Shown: positions 15,292 to 27,489, counted from the stretch's first letter. The stretch: DNA of 64,000 nt from Halicephalobus mephisto (GCA_009193035.1 SWDT01000053.1:62001-126000), one strand, 5' to 3'. The notes: generated from the letters alone by a model not told the origin. Numbers and translations are program-made.

Positions 15292-15557
15292 AGGTTACAA
15301 TATTATTTTATTTATTTATTTATTCCCATATCGCACATTGAAAGTTCACAAACAATACTAAAGTTAAACTCCTTGTACCTTTGATCCAACTCATCCGTCG
15401 GTGTGAGTCTTCTGTTCCTAGGACCTTGGGATTCTTCTTATCATCTAGCTTGTTTTGGTCAACCGGACCTCTAATGAGAGATATCCAGAAGGCTTCGCTT
15501 CTTTAACTTACAATTAACTTGCGGGCCAGGCTTCTAGCTGCCGGAGGTTACAATATT
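15292..15557 (-). mobile_element. Truncated non-LTR retroelement 3' end (or SINE) with 13-bp target duplication
   Basis: AGGTTACAATATT occurs at 15292-15304 and again at 15545-15557, flanking a 240-bp insert. Read on the minus strand, the insert ends in a TAAA-rich tail (AATAAATAAATAAATAAAA), the signature of LINE/SINE target-primed integration. The body is GC-richer than its surroundings, consistent with a 5'-truncated element. No convincing tRNA-type A and B boxes were seen, so a LINE 3' fragment is favoured over a SINE. Confidence 0.8.
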
Positions 15558-16242
15558 GCTAGAATATAAATAATACCACAGCCTATCGTTCACGGAAAGT
15601 TAACATTACTATTTCTGATTTCTGGAAAATTAGATGTTGCATGTTTTTGAGTCATAGTATACTATCGTAGATTTCATGTTCATTTCTTTCTCTAATCTCA
15701 TTTAATGTCGATTTTTAAACAATAATTGCTCTATAATGGTTTTGTCTTTTTCATTGTTTTATTGTTACGTCAATAACAGTAGAAATACAAATTTTTAATC
15801 TTTTCCAACTTAAGCCGAAGCAGGCGTTTACTTAGGTACGTGTTCCTGGTTTCTTTCAGGTTCCAAGCTATCTAATTATGAACATTTATATCTTATGTCT
15901 ACACAATAATAGGTAAATGGTACATAATGTATCAATATATTAAGTGTAATACTGATGTATTATATTTAATTTATGAATACATTAAGCATAATATCGGTGT
16001 ATTGTATTTGATGTATCGGTACATTAAATATAATATATTCGACACATCAGAGTTATTTTAATATATTTTTTGTGTACAGTATGAATACTAGAATCAACTG
16101 AACTTGTTAGTTAAATAGTAAACCAAATCAGTTTTAATTTTTGACATTCTACGTGATATTTTGAACAGTAAAAAATGTTTGATCTAGTGTAAACCTGAAT
16201 AGATTTCAGTGAAGCGACTACTGTGAGATAAAGTGCCAAACG
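15558..16242. other. Intergenic; degenerate repeats near 15930-16040
   Basis: No gene seen. Three degenerate units of about 40-45 bp, built from GTGTATTGTATTTGATGTAT and its partly inverted form TACATTAAATATAATATATT, occur between about 15930 and 16040. Confidence 0.4.
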
Positions 16243-18313
16243 ATGGTTACCGCTGATCAGCTTCGATTATTTCACAACATCAATAACACCTTGGCTTCTA
16301 TCATTGGGATCACGGCGAATTCGTTTTTGACTCTGTTAATTACTAAAAGTAAAATTCCGGAAATCAAAGACTATGGGAAAATCCTCCTTCAAATTGTCTT
16401 CTTTGACATCGCTTACAGTATTGTCTGCATTTTGGTTCAACCGGTAAGAACAATATGTTTGATGAGTTTAGGATCAAATATTTGAGTACTAAACTAAAAA
16501 TAGTCTTGGAAAGGTTGTCTACTTTGATTAGTGATACATGAAAATAGAATATTAAAACATTTTGAAGAACTCCAGTGTCCTATTTCCATATATCTTTGGT
16601 AATCTACTCCTTCCGACAATCTTTTCAAACCTAATTTTAATTTTAATTTAATTTTTCATCACTGTAATAATGATAAACTTTCTTCTTTAAGTGCATCATT
16701 ATATTGTTCTTATAGATGACTGTGATCATCGAGGGGTCAAACTACTACGTTGAGAACGGTCCCTTCAAACACACTTCTCAGCCGCTGAATTACATAATCT
16801 TCCTCGTGTGGTTCTACTTGCACTTCATGAACTTCTTCTCCGTCCCGATCCAGTTCGTCTACAGATACCTCGTTCTCTGCAAATCCGTGAAAATCTCCAA
16901 CCTTAAGTTCCTCTGTTTCTTCATCCCCCCGGCCGTGTGGGTGTTCTGTCACACTGTGTTTTTCGGAGTCACCTTCAGAATCACCGGGAACGACAGTGCC
17001 GTTGCTACAGAAGTGCTTAAAGACTGGTTTCTTGAATCCGGGGAAACGGACATTCATCTGACCGCCTTAGGCAAAGCAGAGAACTTCTGGGCCAAAATGG
17101 TCAGTGTGGAAGCCCTTTGTGCAATGGCGATTACATATGGTGTAATCTTTTTCTGCATGTTCAAAATGCACAGATTTCTGAAGGCCGAAAGTAATAACTT
17201 TTCGAACAAAACCAAGGCAATGCACAAAAGCTTCAGCAGATTACTCTTCATCCAAGTAAGTTCATTCCCAAATATCCCAAAATAAACACTTACTGTAATT
17301 TCCTATAACATAATCCTTCGAAAAAAATACGATGAATAATTTATTATTAGTGAATTTTACAACAATTAATTTAATTATTTTGGTTTTGCAGATATATTCT
17401 AAAATTGTTTAAAAAAATTTGCACCTTAACCTATGACAAAGACTGTCATATATCTATGGAAACTAATTTATTTTATTAGACCTTGATATATGAATCATTC
17501 TCGATGTAATTAAAGTATTAATTGACGAAAACCATCGAAATATTCAAAGATTAACAAACTTAAAGTTACCGAAGTTAACTTAATAAGTACACACAAAAAA
17601 GTAACTTTTAGCACAGTAACAAATATAAATCGTCACTATTACTTGCAATTTTCGTCACAAAAGTTAAATATTCATGAAAAATGTGACGATTATGTCATAT
17701 TTCGCAATTGTTACTGACTCAAAAGTTACGTTTTTCTGTGTGAACTTAATGCAACTGTGCATTGGATCTAATGTATCTGGTACATCAGAACTGTTTCAAT
17801 ATATAGATATATCATATACAATCCACCGATATCAACACAAAAAAGCGTAACTTCTGGCGCCGTAACAGATATAAATCTTCATTATTATGTTTTAATTTTC
17901 GTCACAAAAGTTAAATATTCATAAAAAATATGACCATTCTGTCAGATTTCGCAATTGTTACTGACTTAAAAACTACGCTTTCTTGTTCGTAATTTATCTT
18001 CTAGGGTATTCTGCCAATATTCTCTTCCATCGGTCCAACCTTCTTCATCTGCTACAACAACGTCATCAAAACCACTGTATTAGAACCAGTTATTTTCGTG
18101 TTATTCTTTGACACCTGGGTTCCTGTCATCAACGCTTTCTCCACTCTTCTTATTTTCCAACCCTTCAGATTGAGGATGGTTCAATTGTTGAAAACTCGAG
18201 ATTGGAAGGTTCTCAGCTCCAACGTCTACCGAAGTACCAATGGAATACAGCCTTCTGGTCTTTCCAGACGTCTTAATCAAGCTAACATTCACAACCATCT
18301 CTCAGTAATATAA
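16243..18313 (+). CDS. Seven-TM chemoreceptor, Str/Srd superfamily (copy B)
   Basis: Exons 16243-16443, 16716-17255 and 18005-18313 have exactly the same lengths (201, 540 and 309 nt) as copy A and give 349 residues with the same seven hydrophobic segments. Exons 1 and 2 differ from copy A at only a few dozen bases. Exon 3 (starting GILPIFSSIG, ending LSVI) is clearly diverged, and intron 1 is unrelated. Intron 2 resembles that of copy A for only about 60 bp and then contains an inverted copy of the MITE. The TM5-TM6 loop differs (KAESNNFS here, KKGNSKFS in copy A). Likely a chemosensory GPCR; the ligand is unknown. Confidence 0.88.
17585..18000 (-). mobile_element. MITE-like composite element, copy 2 (inverted), inside receptor B intron 2
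   Basis: The reverse complement of this segment aligns over about 410 bp with 10555-10965. The shared middle is TGGATCTAATGTATCTGGTA, and AAGTTACGTTTTTCTGTGTG borders the subunits. The element ends just before the exon 3 acceptor, so it fills most of the intron. Confidence 0.8.
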
Positions 18314-18368
18314 TTTTTATAATAAATATAACCAAAAAGTTAACGATTATTACAGTATTTACAAAGCT

Positions 18369-20906
18369 CTAATGTGCAGCTCTTGTAGTCGTCATAACCA
18401 GCGTTGCAAACATATTTTGCATCGTCTCTTCTAGTGCAGGTAAAGCTCTTCTTCCTCCAAGTCTACAAAGCCCAAACAATTTCACCATTTCCTTGTCACC
18501 TTTAGGATGGAATTTCGCGTGTTCTATAGCTTCCTCAGCGATAGATTTCGCTTCTTTCCCACTTATATCTTCTCTAGATTGGATCAACGAAGTCAACAAC
18601 TCCAGATGAACATCAGGATACTTCCTCACAAAAGACGACGTCTCCAAAGTCAGCAAACTCTTGTCTCTCAAGTCCAAAATTTCCGCCATAGCCGGCAACA
18701 CATCCGTCATCATCGGAATACTCTCATCTCTACTGAGTAATCTGCCAAATAATTCCTTATAATGACCAGCATCTTCTCTCAATCTCGCCGCAGCCATCTG
18801 TCTTTGAGCATAAGTTCCATAAGTCAACCTCCTTCCATCAATCGCAATAATGTACTCTCCTACTACTTTGTAAAGAAGTTCTTCAATAAGAGTAAACCTA
18901 ATATGAGGCCTTAGATGACTGTAATCATAGTTGTAGTCAATAATAGTCATACAAATGACGTCTCTATCTTCTGTTCCCCCAGGATACTTCAGCCATTTAT
19001 CCGTCATCAAGAGATCAAGATGTTTTTGAATATCTTCACAAATCTCATCAAGCAATGTAGATATTCTAAAACACCCTCTTAATCTTTAAAAAAAACTAAA
19101 AACTTACACAAATTGCATACTCAATGTCCAATTTTTCTTCAATTGTTCAATTTTATGAATTATTTCTTGTCTATTAACTCCAAAACTCGATGTAATAGAT
19201 CTCGGAGAAATTGCATCATTCTCTTCTAAAGCCGATATATCGCTTTCCATCGTCAATCTTATGTGTTTCTCCAATTTATCCGTTGATTCATTGCAAATAT
19301 CCAGATTATTCGCCACTCCAATCTAAAAACTACTTTTTATTTTATACAATTCCAAAAATAACCCACCAATGTCGCTGTAAATTTAGGAAATAATTCTCTA
19401 TTTTCAAAGTGCTTCATTTTCAAGGCCATTGTTGCATCTTTGTATCTCGTCGAAAAAGTTAAAAACTCATCAACAGCCACATCTATTACTCTTGGAATAA
19501 CTTCAACCGATATCTCCTTCGTTAAAGCAACTGTGTCTTCTATCATCCCAAACAAAATACTCGGCAATTGAGTGTAGTAACAATCATTATTATCCTTCTC
19601 CGGTTCCGCGTGTTTATACCAGTCATCCTTTTCTGTATGAAGGGCTTTCTCCAGCCAATCATGGATATCCTTCTTAGTTATCTCAATATACCTATCGTAT
19701 AGTTGTTTCATTGTAGACCTCAACAATAAGGGATTTTCATGGAGTAAAGCTGCTGTAGCTATTCCCAACGTTGGATTTCCGAGGATTTCTGCTCCTCTAA
19801 AGTACTTTCTTCAGAATTTACTAATCAAAACCCCCAACTTACCCGTAAGCTTGAACCCAGCTCAGTAATTGAACAAGTTCATTCTTTTCCAAGTCATCTG
19901 AAGCAATTTCTCTCAACCTTTGTGAAATGGCAGTATGATACATTTGAATATATCTGTCGTAAATTTTCAAATCAGGAGGAAAACAAACAACCAGAGCCTT
20001 TTTGACCACCTTCAAGTCTTCAACAACCACTTTACGACAAATTTCAAGGTAAACTGCTAGCCAATGCTTGTTGGTAGTTCTGTCTTGCAGCTGATTTCCT
20101 TCGACCCTCTGCATTACTGTTTTGTTCAAGACATCAAGTAACTTTGCTCTCCATTTCCTTGGTCTTCCCGGGGGCATGAAGTTGTCTTGAGCCGCTAGTC
20201 TCTGAATGTAGAACTTGTCAATCCGTTCTTCTCTTTCAATTATCCTCAAAGCAGAGACGAGTTGTTGAGGTCTATTGTCTACTCCTTGAACACATTCTAG
20301 TGCCCTTGAGCAAATGTACCATATTTGCTTCCCAAGTTCTTCTGCCAGTCTTTCCACTCCGCTGAAATGTCTCTTCATCAAGTTCTTTTCATATTCGGAT
20401 TTTTCTTTTTTGAGCTTGTGGACTTCATACATAAGATTATCCCGGGCATTTTCGAGTTCCATAATGTTCTTATGAGCATGTAGCAGATCTCCTTCGATGA
20501 TATACTCATGGGTCTTTTCAACAGTGTTGTTTATGTTGAAAATAATGTTCAAATTCTCCATCGCCGCCGCGTATTGACTGTGAGCCGCGTTGGCCCCGTT
20601 GAGTTCGCTCATTTTCATCTTCAAAGCTGGCACTGACTGGATTTGATCATAAATGGTTTGTGTGCTTTTCTCCACTTCCTTGACGTCTTCTGCGGCTGTT
20701 TGCAAGTGGCCTATGGCGGTTCTGATGCCTTCTAGTTGAGACTGAACCCCTGTCCTTAGCATGGCTTCTACCGCGGCTTTCTTCCTGTCTGCCCTTTTCC
20801 TGATGGCATCCAGTTTCTCCAGCTGATCAGGACGTTGAAAAAGTTTCTGAATCTGCTCCAGAGCAGCGGCTTCCGCCTGTCTTTGGACTTTGTCAGCATC
20901 TAGCAT
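18369..20906 (-). CDS. sec-6: Exocyst complex component SEC6/EXOC3
   Basis: Subunit of the octameric exocyst, which tethers secretory vesicles to the plasma membrane. Exons 19843-20906, 19367-19796, 19108-19322 and 18369-19065 join in phase to about 801 residues, close to known nematode SEC-6. An N-terminal helical coiled-coil region (residues about 1-180) is followed by the conserved Sec6 helical bundle, including WRAKLLDVL, KIYDRYIQMYH and LLSWVQAYGG at the exon 1/2 junction. The ATG at 20906 lies one base after a TTTGTTTAG acceptor. This suits spliced-leader trans-splicing. The upstream gene mesd stops 182 bp away on the same strand, so the pair could be an operon; this is inferred from spacing. 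Confidence 0.93.
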
Positions 20907-21088
20907 CCTAAACAAAAAAGTAAATTTTCATATATCAAAAAGTACTTTCTCGACAAAATACGAGTAGATACATGTTCTATATCGATTAAATAATAATCAT
21001 TCTATGGAAATGCACGAATCAAGGCACAACCGAACCCGAAAAGTAAACAAAAGTGAACTCATTGCATTAAGTACCTGAATTTACAGTT

Positions 21089-21695
21089 TTAAAGCTCCTT
21101 TTTGTCTTTTTTCAGGTATTTCTGACCGGCTCCTTTAGTAGTGCTGCCTTCTAGACTGACTTCAGAGACTTCCTCTTGCTTAATCAAGAAATCACGAGCC
21201 TCGAAAGCGAGGGATCCTTCAGAAACCATAAAAACGACTCTATTGTTCTCCACGATGAAAACCTGGGATTCAATGTGGTTGTTATAGAGAGCTGATTGCC
21301 AGAGCTTAGTAAGTCTATCTGTGAATTCCTTAGTGACTTCGTTTCCAGCCGGGTCGACGATGCCAACGAACATCATGACGGGTTGTCCTCGTTTGGCTTG
21401 TTTGATCATGTCTTCTGGAGCTCCATTCTGAAGACTTCATATATCAAAAAAACCCACTATTGTGTAAACTTACAAGTCCACCAAATTGGACGTTATTTTT
21501 CCGTTTATAAGCAGGAAGTTCGTCTTCTTCAAGTTCATCTTCGTCGTTCGCTTCCCATTCATCGAAAAGCCGATCCAAATCAGCGTCGTTGAAATCTCTT
21601 ATATCTTTTTTCTTCTTGGGTTTTTCTTCAGCCAGAATCAAGGAAGAGGAAAGGAGAATCAGAAAAACGGAAAAAAACAAGAATCTATGGAGCAT
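21089..21695 (-). CDS. Mesd/Boca family ER chaperone for LDL-receptor-related proteins
   Basis: ER-resident chaperone needed for folding of LRP-type receptor beta-propellers. Exons 21474-21695 and 21089-21427 join in phase to 186 residues. The ATG at 21695 opens a signal peptide (MLHRFLFFSVFLILLSSSLI), then a charged linker with KPKKKKDIRDF and DADLDRLFDEWE, which is the Mesd N-terminal signature. The core domain holds MMFVGIVD, FTDRLTKLWQSAL and the segment NRVVFMVSEG. The C-terminus KDKKEL is a KDEL-like retention signal. Length fits nematode members. It is the upstream gene of a possible two-gene operon with sec-6. Confidence 0.93.
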
Positions 21696-23717
21696 TCTGA
21701 TGACGGAAAATGACACAAGTTCGATATGGAAAACGCAAAAAAACGGAAAACTTGGTCTAATGGTTATTTTCCAGTCGAGAGTTCTTTGAGTTTTTCGGAG
21801 TTTTTAGATTCAGTTTTGGGCATTTATTTTTATTTTTTTAACTTTTTAAATTTTAAAAAATAAACTTCCTTTCAATCTTTCCCTTCGAGACATCAAATTT
21901 CAAAGTATTAATAAAAATTTGAATTTTTAGAATAAGTTCGAAAATTTCCAGTTGGGAAATTCATATATCGAAAATTATAATTTTTAGGATTTTATATTTT
22001 CCCGTGTTATTTTTATCGAGATATTTTTGGAGTAAATGTGGTTTCAGAATTTTTATCAAGGATCCATATATGGAATTCAGAAGTGGATTAAAGTAAATAA
22101 AAATATTTCATATATATTCAACAAAAAAATCGAAAATTTCCTTTTAGGGATTTCTAAGACTAACAGTTTTCAAGAATTAAGTTAATATTTTAAAAACTCT
22201 TGGAACCAAAAATTACATTTTCGATTTTTAAAATGATTTAAATAATTTATAATTTTTAGGATTTTATATTTTTGTCCTTGTTTTATATGAAGTATTTTTG
22301 GAATGAATTTGGCATTGGTCTGAGTGCTTCTGACCGAGTACTTGTTTCTCAAATCTAAAAGCGGATCTATAAACAGACAGAAATATGTAGAACATACAAG
22401 ACACAGGATCTTTTAAAGATTCCCAAGGTTTACCTAATTCTAGGAATTAAATTGACGACAACCATTTTTCGTGACATTTTCAAACAAGAAAGTAATCCTA
22501 TGTTGAGGTCTATAAAGAAGTCGACGTCAGAATCATAATCAAATTTGCACTTTGCTCGCAATGTTTAGGCAGATAGGTCAGCATCAAAATTGCAATCAAA
22601 ATAAAACCTGCACTTTGCTCGCGACATTCTGGCGAAGGAGTTGGCATTTCTGTATTTACATTTATGAAAATTTTAGAATCAAAATAAAACCTGCACTTTG
22701 CTCGCAATATTCGACCAAGCCGGCTTATCTAATTACTGTATAAAAATGTAATTTAACTTTAATGTGGACTTCGGCACTGGAGTATTTACAAATAACCTCC
22801 AGAATTTTCATAAAAGTAATGTACATCTGAAATTACAGTATTAATAATTACTGTTAAAATAAGATTTACAACCGTCAGAAAGTACTGTATTTTTCAAATT
22901 TAAATTTAACAAAATTAAAAAATCAAACAAAATCGATCATGTTTAAAAATCGTGAAAAATAAACTTTGGTACTGATTTTATAAATAATTTTTATTTTTTT
23001 TCACGAATAACTTCTTTTTTCTCACATGATTCATATTTTTGTTTTTTTCGACTTTATAGATGCATTTACGACCGTCGGTCCATTTTGAATATCATAATCT
23101 TAAAAAAAACAAAAAAATTTACATTTAAAATTTGAACTATTGTAAAAAATTAAAAATTAATTTCTCCACGAAGTCGTCTCGAGAAGAACTTTTTAAAAAC
23201 CTCTAGAATTTAGTTTCAATTTTTCACCTGATTCTAGAAAACTCGAAAATTTCTACAGTATTGTAGACATTTTTAGGATTTTAGGAAATTCCGAAAAATT
23301 CTAGTGCTGCAAAAAATCAAAACCGAAAATTTTTTACTAAATGGTCTCGAAAAGAATGTTTGAAATTTTTAAATTTTCAGAATCCGTGATTTCAGATATT
23401 TCATCCTAAGGTTTCTACAGTATTCTAGACATTTTTAGGATTCTAGAAAATTCCGAAAAATTCTAATGCTGCAAAAAATCAAAACCGAAAATTTTTCATT
23501 AAATGGTCTCGAAAAGAATATTCAAAATTTTCTAAAACCTTCTAGAATCTCTGATTTCAGATTTTTATTCCTAAAATTTCAACAAGAGTTTCAAAATTTT
23601 CAGAATCTTTTTTAAATTCTAGATAACTTTATTTTTTAATAACTTGTAAGTTTTCATTATTACTCAATTATCCAATTACAATTGTCATGGAATATACAGA
23701 CAGAAAATTATCCGATG
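21696..23717. other. Intergenic, repeat-rich, no gene seen
   Basis: AT-rich. CTGCACTTTGCTCGC or close variants occur three times between 22550 and 22710. A ~160-bp segment is duplicated in tandem, with CAAAACCGAAAATTTTT near 23315 and 23475 followed by ATGGTCTCGAAAAGAAT. No exon with a splice partner was found. Confidence 0.5.
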
Positions 23718-26110
23718 CTAGTTGAGTCGACAGACTTTGCATGAGAGTTTGCAGATGGTCAACATGTACCTCGGGTTGACGTGGCATTCTCCGTTGGTGG
23801 CCCAGTATTCACAAGCAGGGTCTCCGTCGATGCATTCGTGTACATCAGGGGCTAGGACGATCTCTCCAGAAAACCTGCTTCTGAAGAAAAACTTCTTTTT
23901 CGGTTTTGGATTCCAGGAAGTGGTCCTCGGGAGTACGGTACTGGTGGCGTCAAAAGATGGAAGAGGAAGATGATTCAAAACTGAAAAGTTTAAATTTTTT
24001 GAGTCCTGAGGCGAATTGTGTTAAATCAAAAAACTTGGAAATTTTCGGGTCTTGGGAAGAATGTTTTTAGTAATAGTGATTCTTGAAGGGAAAACAAAAC
24101 TCACCAAAGTGATTCCCAAAGACTTCTCCGTCGACAATTACTGCCTCGGGCAATGGCGTCGTCATCCAGGGGTTAATCCATGAACTAGTTGATGAACTAG
24201 TTGATGGATTGTTTGTTGGAAAGATATTCAAAAAAGTGCTTCCAGAAAGTTCCCTATCGTCCATGGTTATTCTTTTCGGAAGGAACTCAATTTGGTTTTT
24301 TTGTTTTATTTTGATTTTAGAAGGATCTTCTGCAATCTTCAACACTTCTGGTTTCGGTGAGATCCTCATAGGTCTCAGAGGGAAAAGCGTCGTTTTCGGT
24401 TTTGATTTTGTAGATCTCGTAAATCTAGTAATGAAAAACGGAGTTGTTGTTGTTCGAGATTTTTTGACTTTTTCGTTGATTTTTTCGAGATTTTTTTTCT
24501 CAAGATGATTCAAAAACGCATTTCTGAGAAGTGTCTGCTGGAAGAGATTAGGGAAGACCTTCTGTTGCCGGATCAGCTTCTCAGAGATGCTCTTAGGCAG
24601 ATGCACAGCGTGAGCAGTAGAAAGTCCAAATTTCTTCGTCAGAGGCTTGAATGGAGCCTTGGTTATCGTAATCTTCGGGATACTAGGTCTGAATGAAGTT
24701 CTCTCCTCTACTGTAGTTGACTTGAATACGGTATTTCTGCTCTCGGGAACGGCAGAAGTCCTAGTAGCGATGAAAGCATCAGAATCCGGCACTGTAAAAT
24801 CAGATTCCCTCGTAGTTTGAGTTATTCTAGAATTAATGCTGGATACTGAAGCCGGGGCAACCGTAGTGCGAAGAGGGAGATTGACAGGGGCTGCAGTTCG
24901 CAGAGGTAGGATAAAGGTTGGAGATACAGTAGTTGTGGGGATCCTGCGAGTAGATGTTGTGGAAGATAGGATAACTCTTGGAGTTGTAGATGACGTAGTT
25001 GTAGTAGGCGTAGTCATTGTCGTTGTGGGCGTTGTGGTAGTGGTTGTAGTTGTAGGTGTAGTTGTAGTAGTTGTAGGCGTTGTAGTAGTCGTAGTGGTCG
25101 TAGATGTAGTCGTAGTCGGAATTGTAGTCGTAGGCGTAGTAGTTGTAGGTGTAGTTGTAGTCGTAGGTGTGGTAGTGGTTGTAGGTGTAGTTGTGGTAGT
25201 GGTTGTAGTAGTTGGAGTCGTAGTCGTAGGTGTAGTAGTTGTAGGTGTAGTTGTAGTCGTAGGTGTGGTAGTGGTTGGAGTCGTAGTCGTAGGTGTAGTT
25301 GTAGTAGTAGGTGTAGTTGTGGTAGTTGTAGGTGTTGTAGTCGTAGTCGTAGATGTAGTTGTGGTAGTCGTAGGCTTGGTAGTCGTAGTCGTAGGTGTAG
25401 TTGTGGTTGTAGGTGTAGTTGTGGTAGTCGTAGATGTTGTAGTCGTAGGTGTAGTTGTGGTTGTAGGTGTAGTTGTGGTAGTCGTAGGTGTTGTAGTCGT
25501 AGTCGTAGTCGTAGATGTAGTCGTGGTAGTGGTTGTAGGTGTAGTCGTACTCGGAGGCGTAGTAGTAATAGTGGTTGTGGTAGGAACTTCTGTTGTAGTA
25601 ATGGGTTCCGTACTGAACTCTGTCACAATAGTGCTTGTAAAACTACTTGCCAGTTGTTCTTCCTGTGTCGTATCGACTTCCGGAGTGTTCTTAGTGGTGA
25701 AAATGGTCAGCCCATTTCCAGTGCCGGAGGACGAAAATCCCCCATTTTCTTGTTCTTCGACTTCGTTCTCCTCAACGGCCTCTTCACCGCCTTTTTCCAT
25801 TTCTTCGATCTGATTCTGCGACAACGATAGGAATTCATCTTCCACGTTGTGTACGGTAGGGGTGAATTCGTTGATGAATTCTCTTATGCAAATTTGCGGG
25901 ACTGAAAACCACTTAAGCATACTGTAACTTTGCGGATGAACTTACTGTCGAAGCAAAACGGGTCTTCAGAAGGATCCTGACTGGCACTCCTGGCACAAGC
26001 CAGTTCCGTTTTCCTGGGATCTCCGCAGATTTCCTCGCAGTTGAATTGAACCGCTTCTTCCTCGAACAAGAATATCGGACGATCAGGATCATCTGGATTC
26101 GGATCATCAC
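23718..26110 (-). CDS. Secreted/cuticular Thr-rich mucin-like protein with C-terminal ShK domain (5' end not found)
   Basis: Three coding exons are supported and in phase: 25946-26110, 24105-25901 and 23718-23980, about 741 residues, stop at 23718. The N-terminal part has a cysteine cluster (FNCEEICGDP, ELACARS, DPFCFD, QICIREF). The middle is a threonine/proline tract of about 200 residues (about 24960-25600), typical of heavily O-glycosylated mucins. The C-terminus is a ShK (ShKT) domain, starting CIDGDPACEYW and ending ICKLSCKVC, with six cysteines. The first exon begins with a clean acceptor at 26110, so an upstream exon with a signal peptide is expected but was not identified. Likely extracellular, surface or cuticle. 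The ShK domain could bind channels or act structurally; the sequence does not decide. Confidence 0.8.
24960..25600 (-). repeat. Coding microsatellite-like tract for poly-Thr/Pro
   Basis: Repeats of GTAGTTGTAGTCGTAGGTGT on the plus strand encode TTTTPTTTT on the minus strand. The opposite strand also stays open as a Val/Gly reading frame, which is an artefact of the trinucleotide repeats. Confidence 0.9.
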
Positions 26111-26589
26111 CTGGAAATTTTCGACTTCAAAGATGAATGAACTTTTATCTTGACGGAATCTCTTTGTCCATCAAAGGCATCGGAAGGAAATCCGAAAACA
26201 AAAGAAAAACGAGGAAGTTTTTCGGGATTTCAATTATCTCAAAAATCGATCGAATTTTGAAATTTTTAATTTTCCAAAAATTCAATACTATTATTTCTAA
26301 AAAAATATATTTTTAATTTCCGAAAATTCGATACTATTATTTTAAAAAAAAAATATTTTTAATTTTCGAAAATTCAATACTATTATTTCTAAAAAAAATA
26401 TATTTTTAATTCATCCTCGGTACAAAATTATAAAAGATATTTTTTAAACTTAATTTTTGAAAAATTTCGTGATGAAAGAAAATTTAAATTCTTAAAACGA
26501 AAATATTTTCAATGAGGATTTATTTAATAAAATTACTTTAAAAATAACAAAAATAAATCATTTTTTGAAAAAAATAATAATCGAAAAAC
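26111..26589. other. AT-rich spacer or upstream intron of the mucin gene
   Basis: Contains three near copies of AATTCAATACTATTATTTCT (about 26278-26400). No exon recognised. Confidence 0.4.
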
Positions 26590-27050
26590 TGCACGCAATG
26601 TGCATGAAAATTTTTGAACCATAAATTTTGCATGTTGCTTGCAGATTTTCTTAGTTTTTGATTTTTCGAAGAAATTTATTTAATAAAATAATAAAAATAA
26701 ATAATTTTTCAAAAAAACTGCACGCAACATGCGTAATAATTTCCAAACTTTTATTTTCGCATGTTGCTTGCAAATTTTCTTAGTTTTTGATTTTTCGAAG
26801 AAATTTATTTAATAAATTAATAAAAATAAATAATTTTTCAAAAAAACTTGCACGCAACATGCGTAATAATTTCCAAACTTATTTTCGCATATTGCTTGCA
26901 GATTTTCTTAGTTTTTGATTTTTCGAAGAAATTTATTTAATAAATTAATAAAAATAAATAATTTTTTTAAAAAAATTGCATGCAACATGCGTAATAATTT
27001 CCAAACTTATTTTCGCATGTTGCTTGCAGATTTTCTTAGTTTTTGATTTT
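26590..27050. repeat. ~130-bp tandem repeat, four copies
   Basis: The unit contains CTGCACGCAACATGCGTAAT and TTGCTTGCAGATTTTCTTAG. Copies begin near 26590, 26718, 26849 and 26980. CGCAACATGCG and CATGTTGC form a small internal inverted repeat, so each unit could form a short hairpin. Confidence 0.75.
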
Positions 27051-27489
27051 TTAAAAGTTTTATTTTAAAATTAAAGATATTTGATTTTTTATTTTTATCG
27101 TTTTTAATCTACTTAGCCTCGTTTAAAAACTCACAAATGTACGAATTTCTCTCCATCCATCCGTATATGCTCGGGACTTGGATTGCGTTTAAGGAATTTA
27201 AAAAAAATAAAATTAAAAACACACTTTTCATCGATCCCAAACCTGAAACCAGAAATAAACAAAAATATAAAAAGATTTCACTAATCCTAGTAAATCATCA
27301 AACACGAGCTTCTCCAGATTCCATCTCCGAAATTCCTGAAACCGAATCTGGAGCACGTCGAAGATTTTTCAAGATAAATCCACAAAACAGAAAATCGAAA
27401 TTTTTCACTTTTATAAATATTAAAAAATGAATTATCTGGCCCAGTTTCTGATTTTCTAAATCAAATCAAAAATTTTCGCTCCGAGGCAA

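Noticed and set aside
24836..25813. Long plus-strand frame rich in Val and Gly
   Set aside because: It is the antisense of the Thr/Pro mucin repeat on the minus strand. The trinucleotide repeat keeps both strands open.
27137..27430. 97-codon plus-strand frame
   Set aside because: Lys/Asn-rich, AT-driven composition, no motif and no splice partner.
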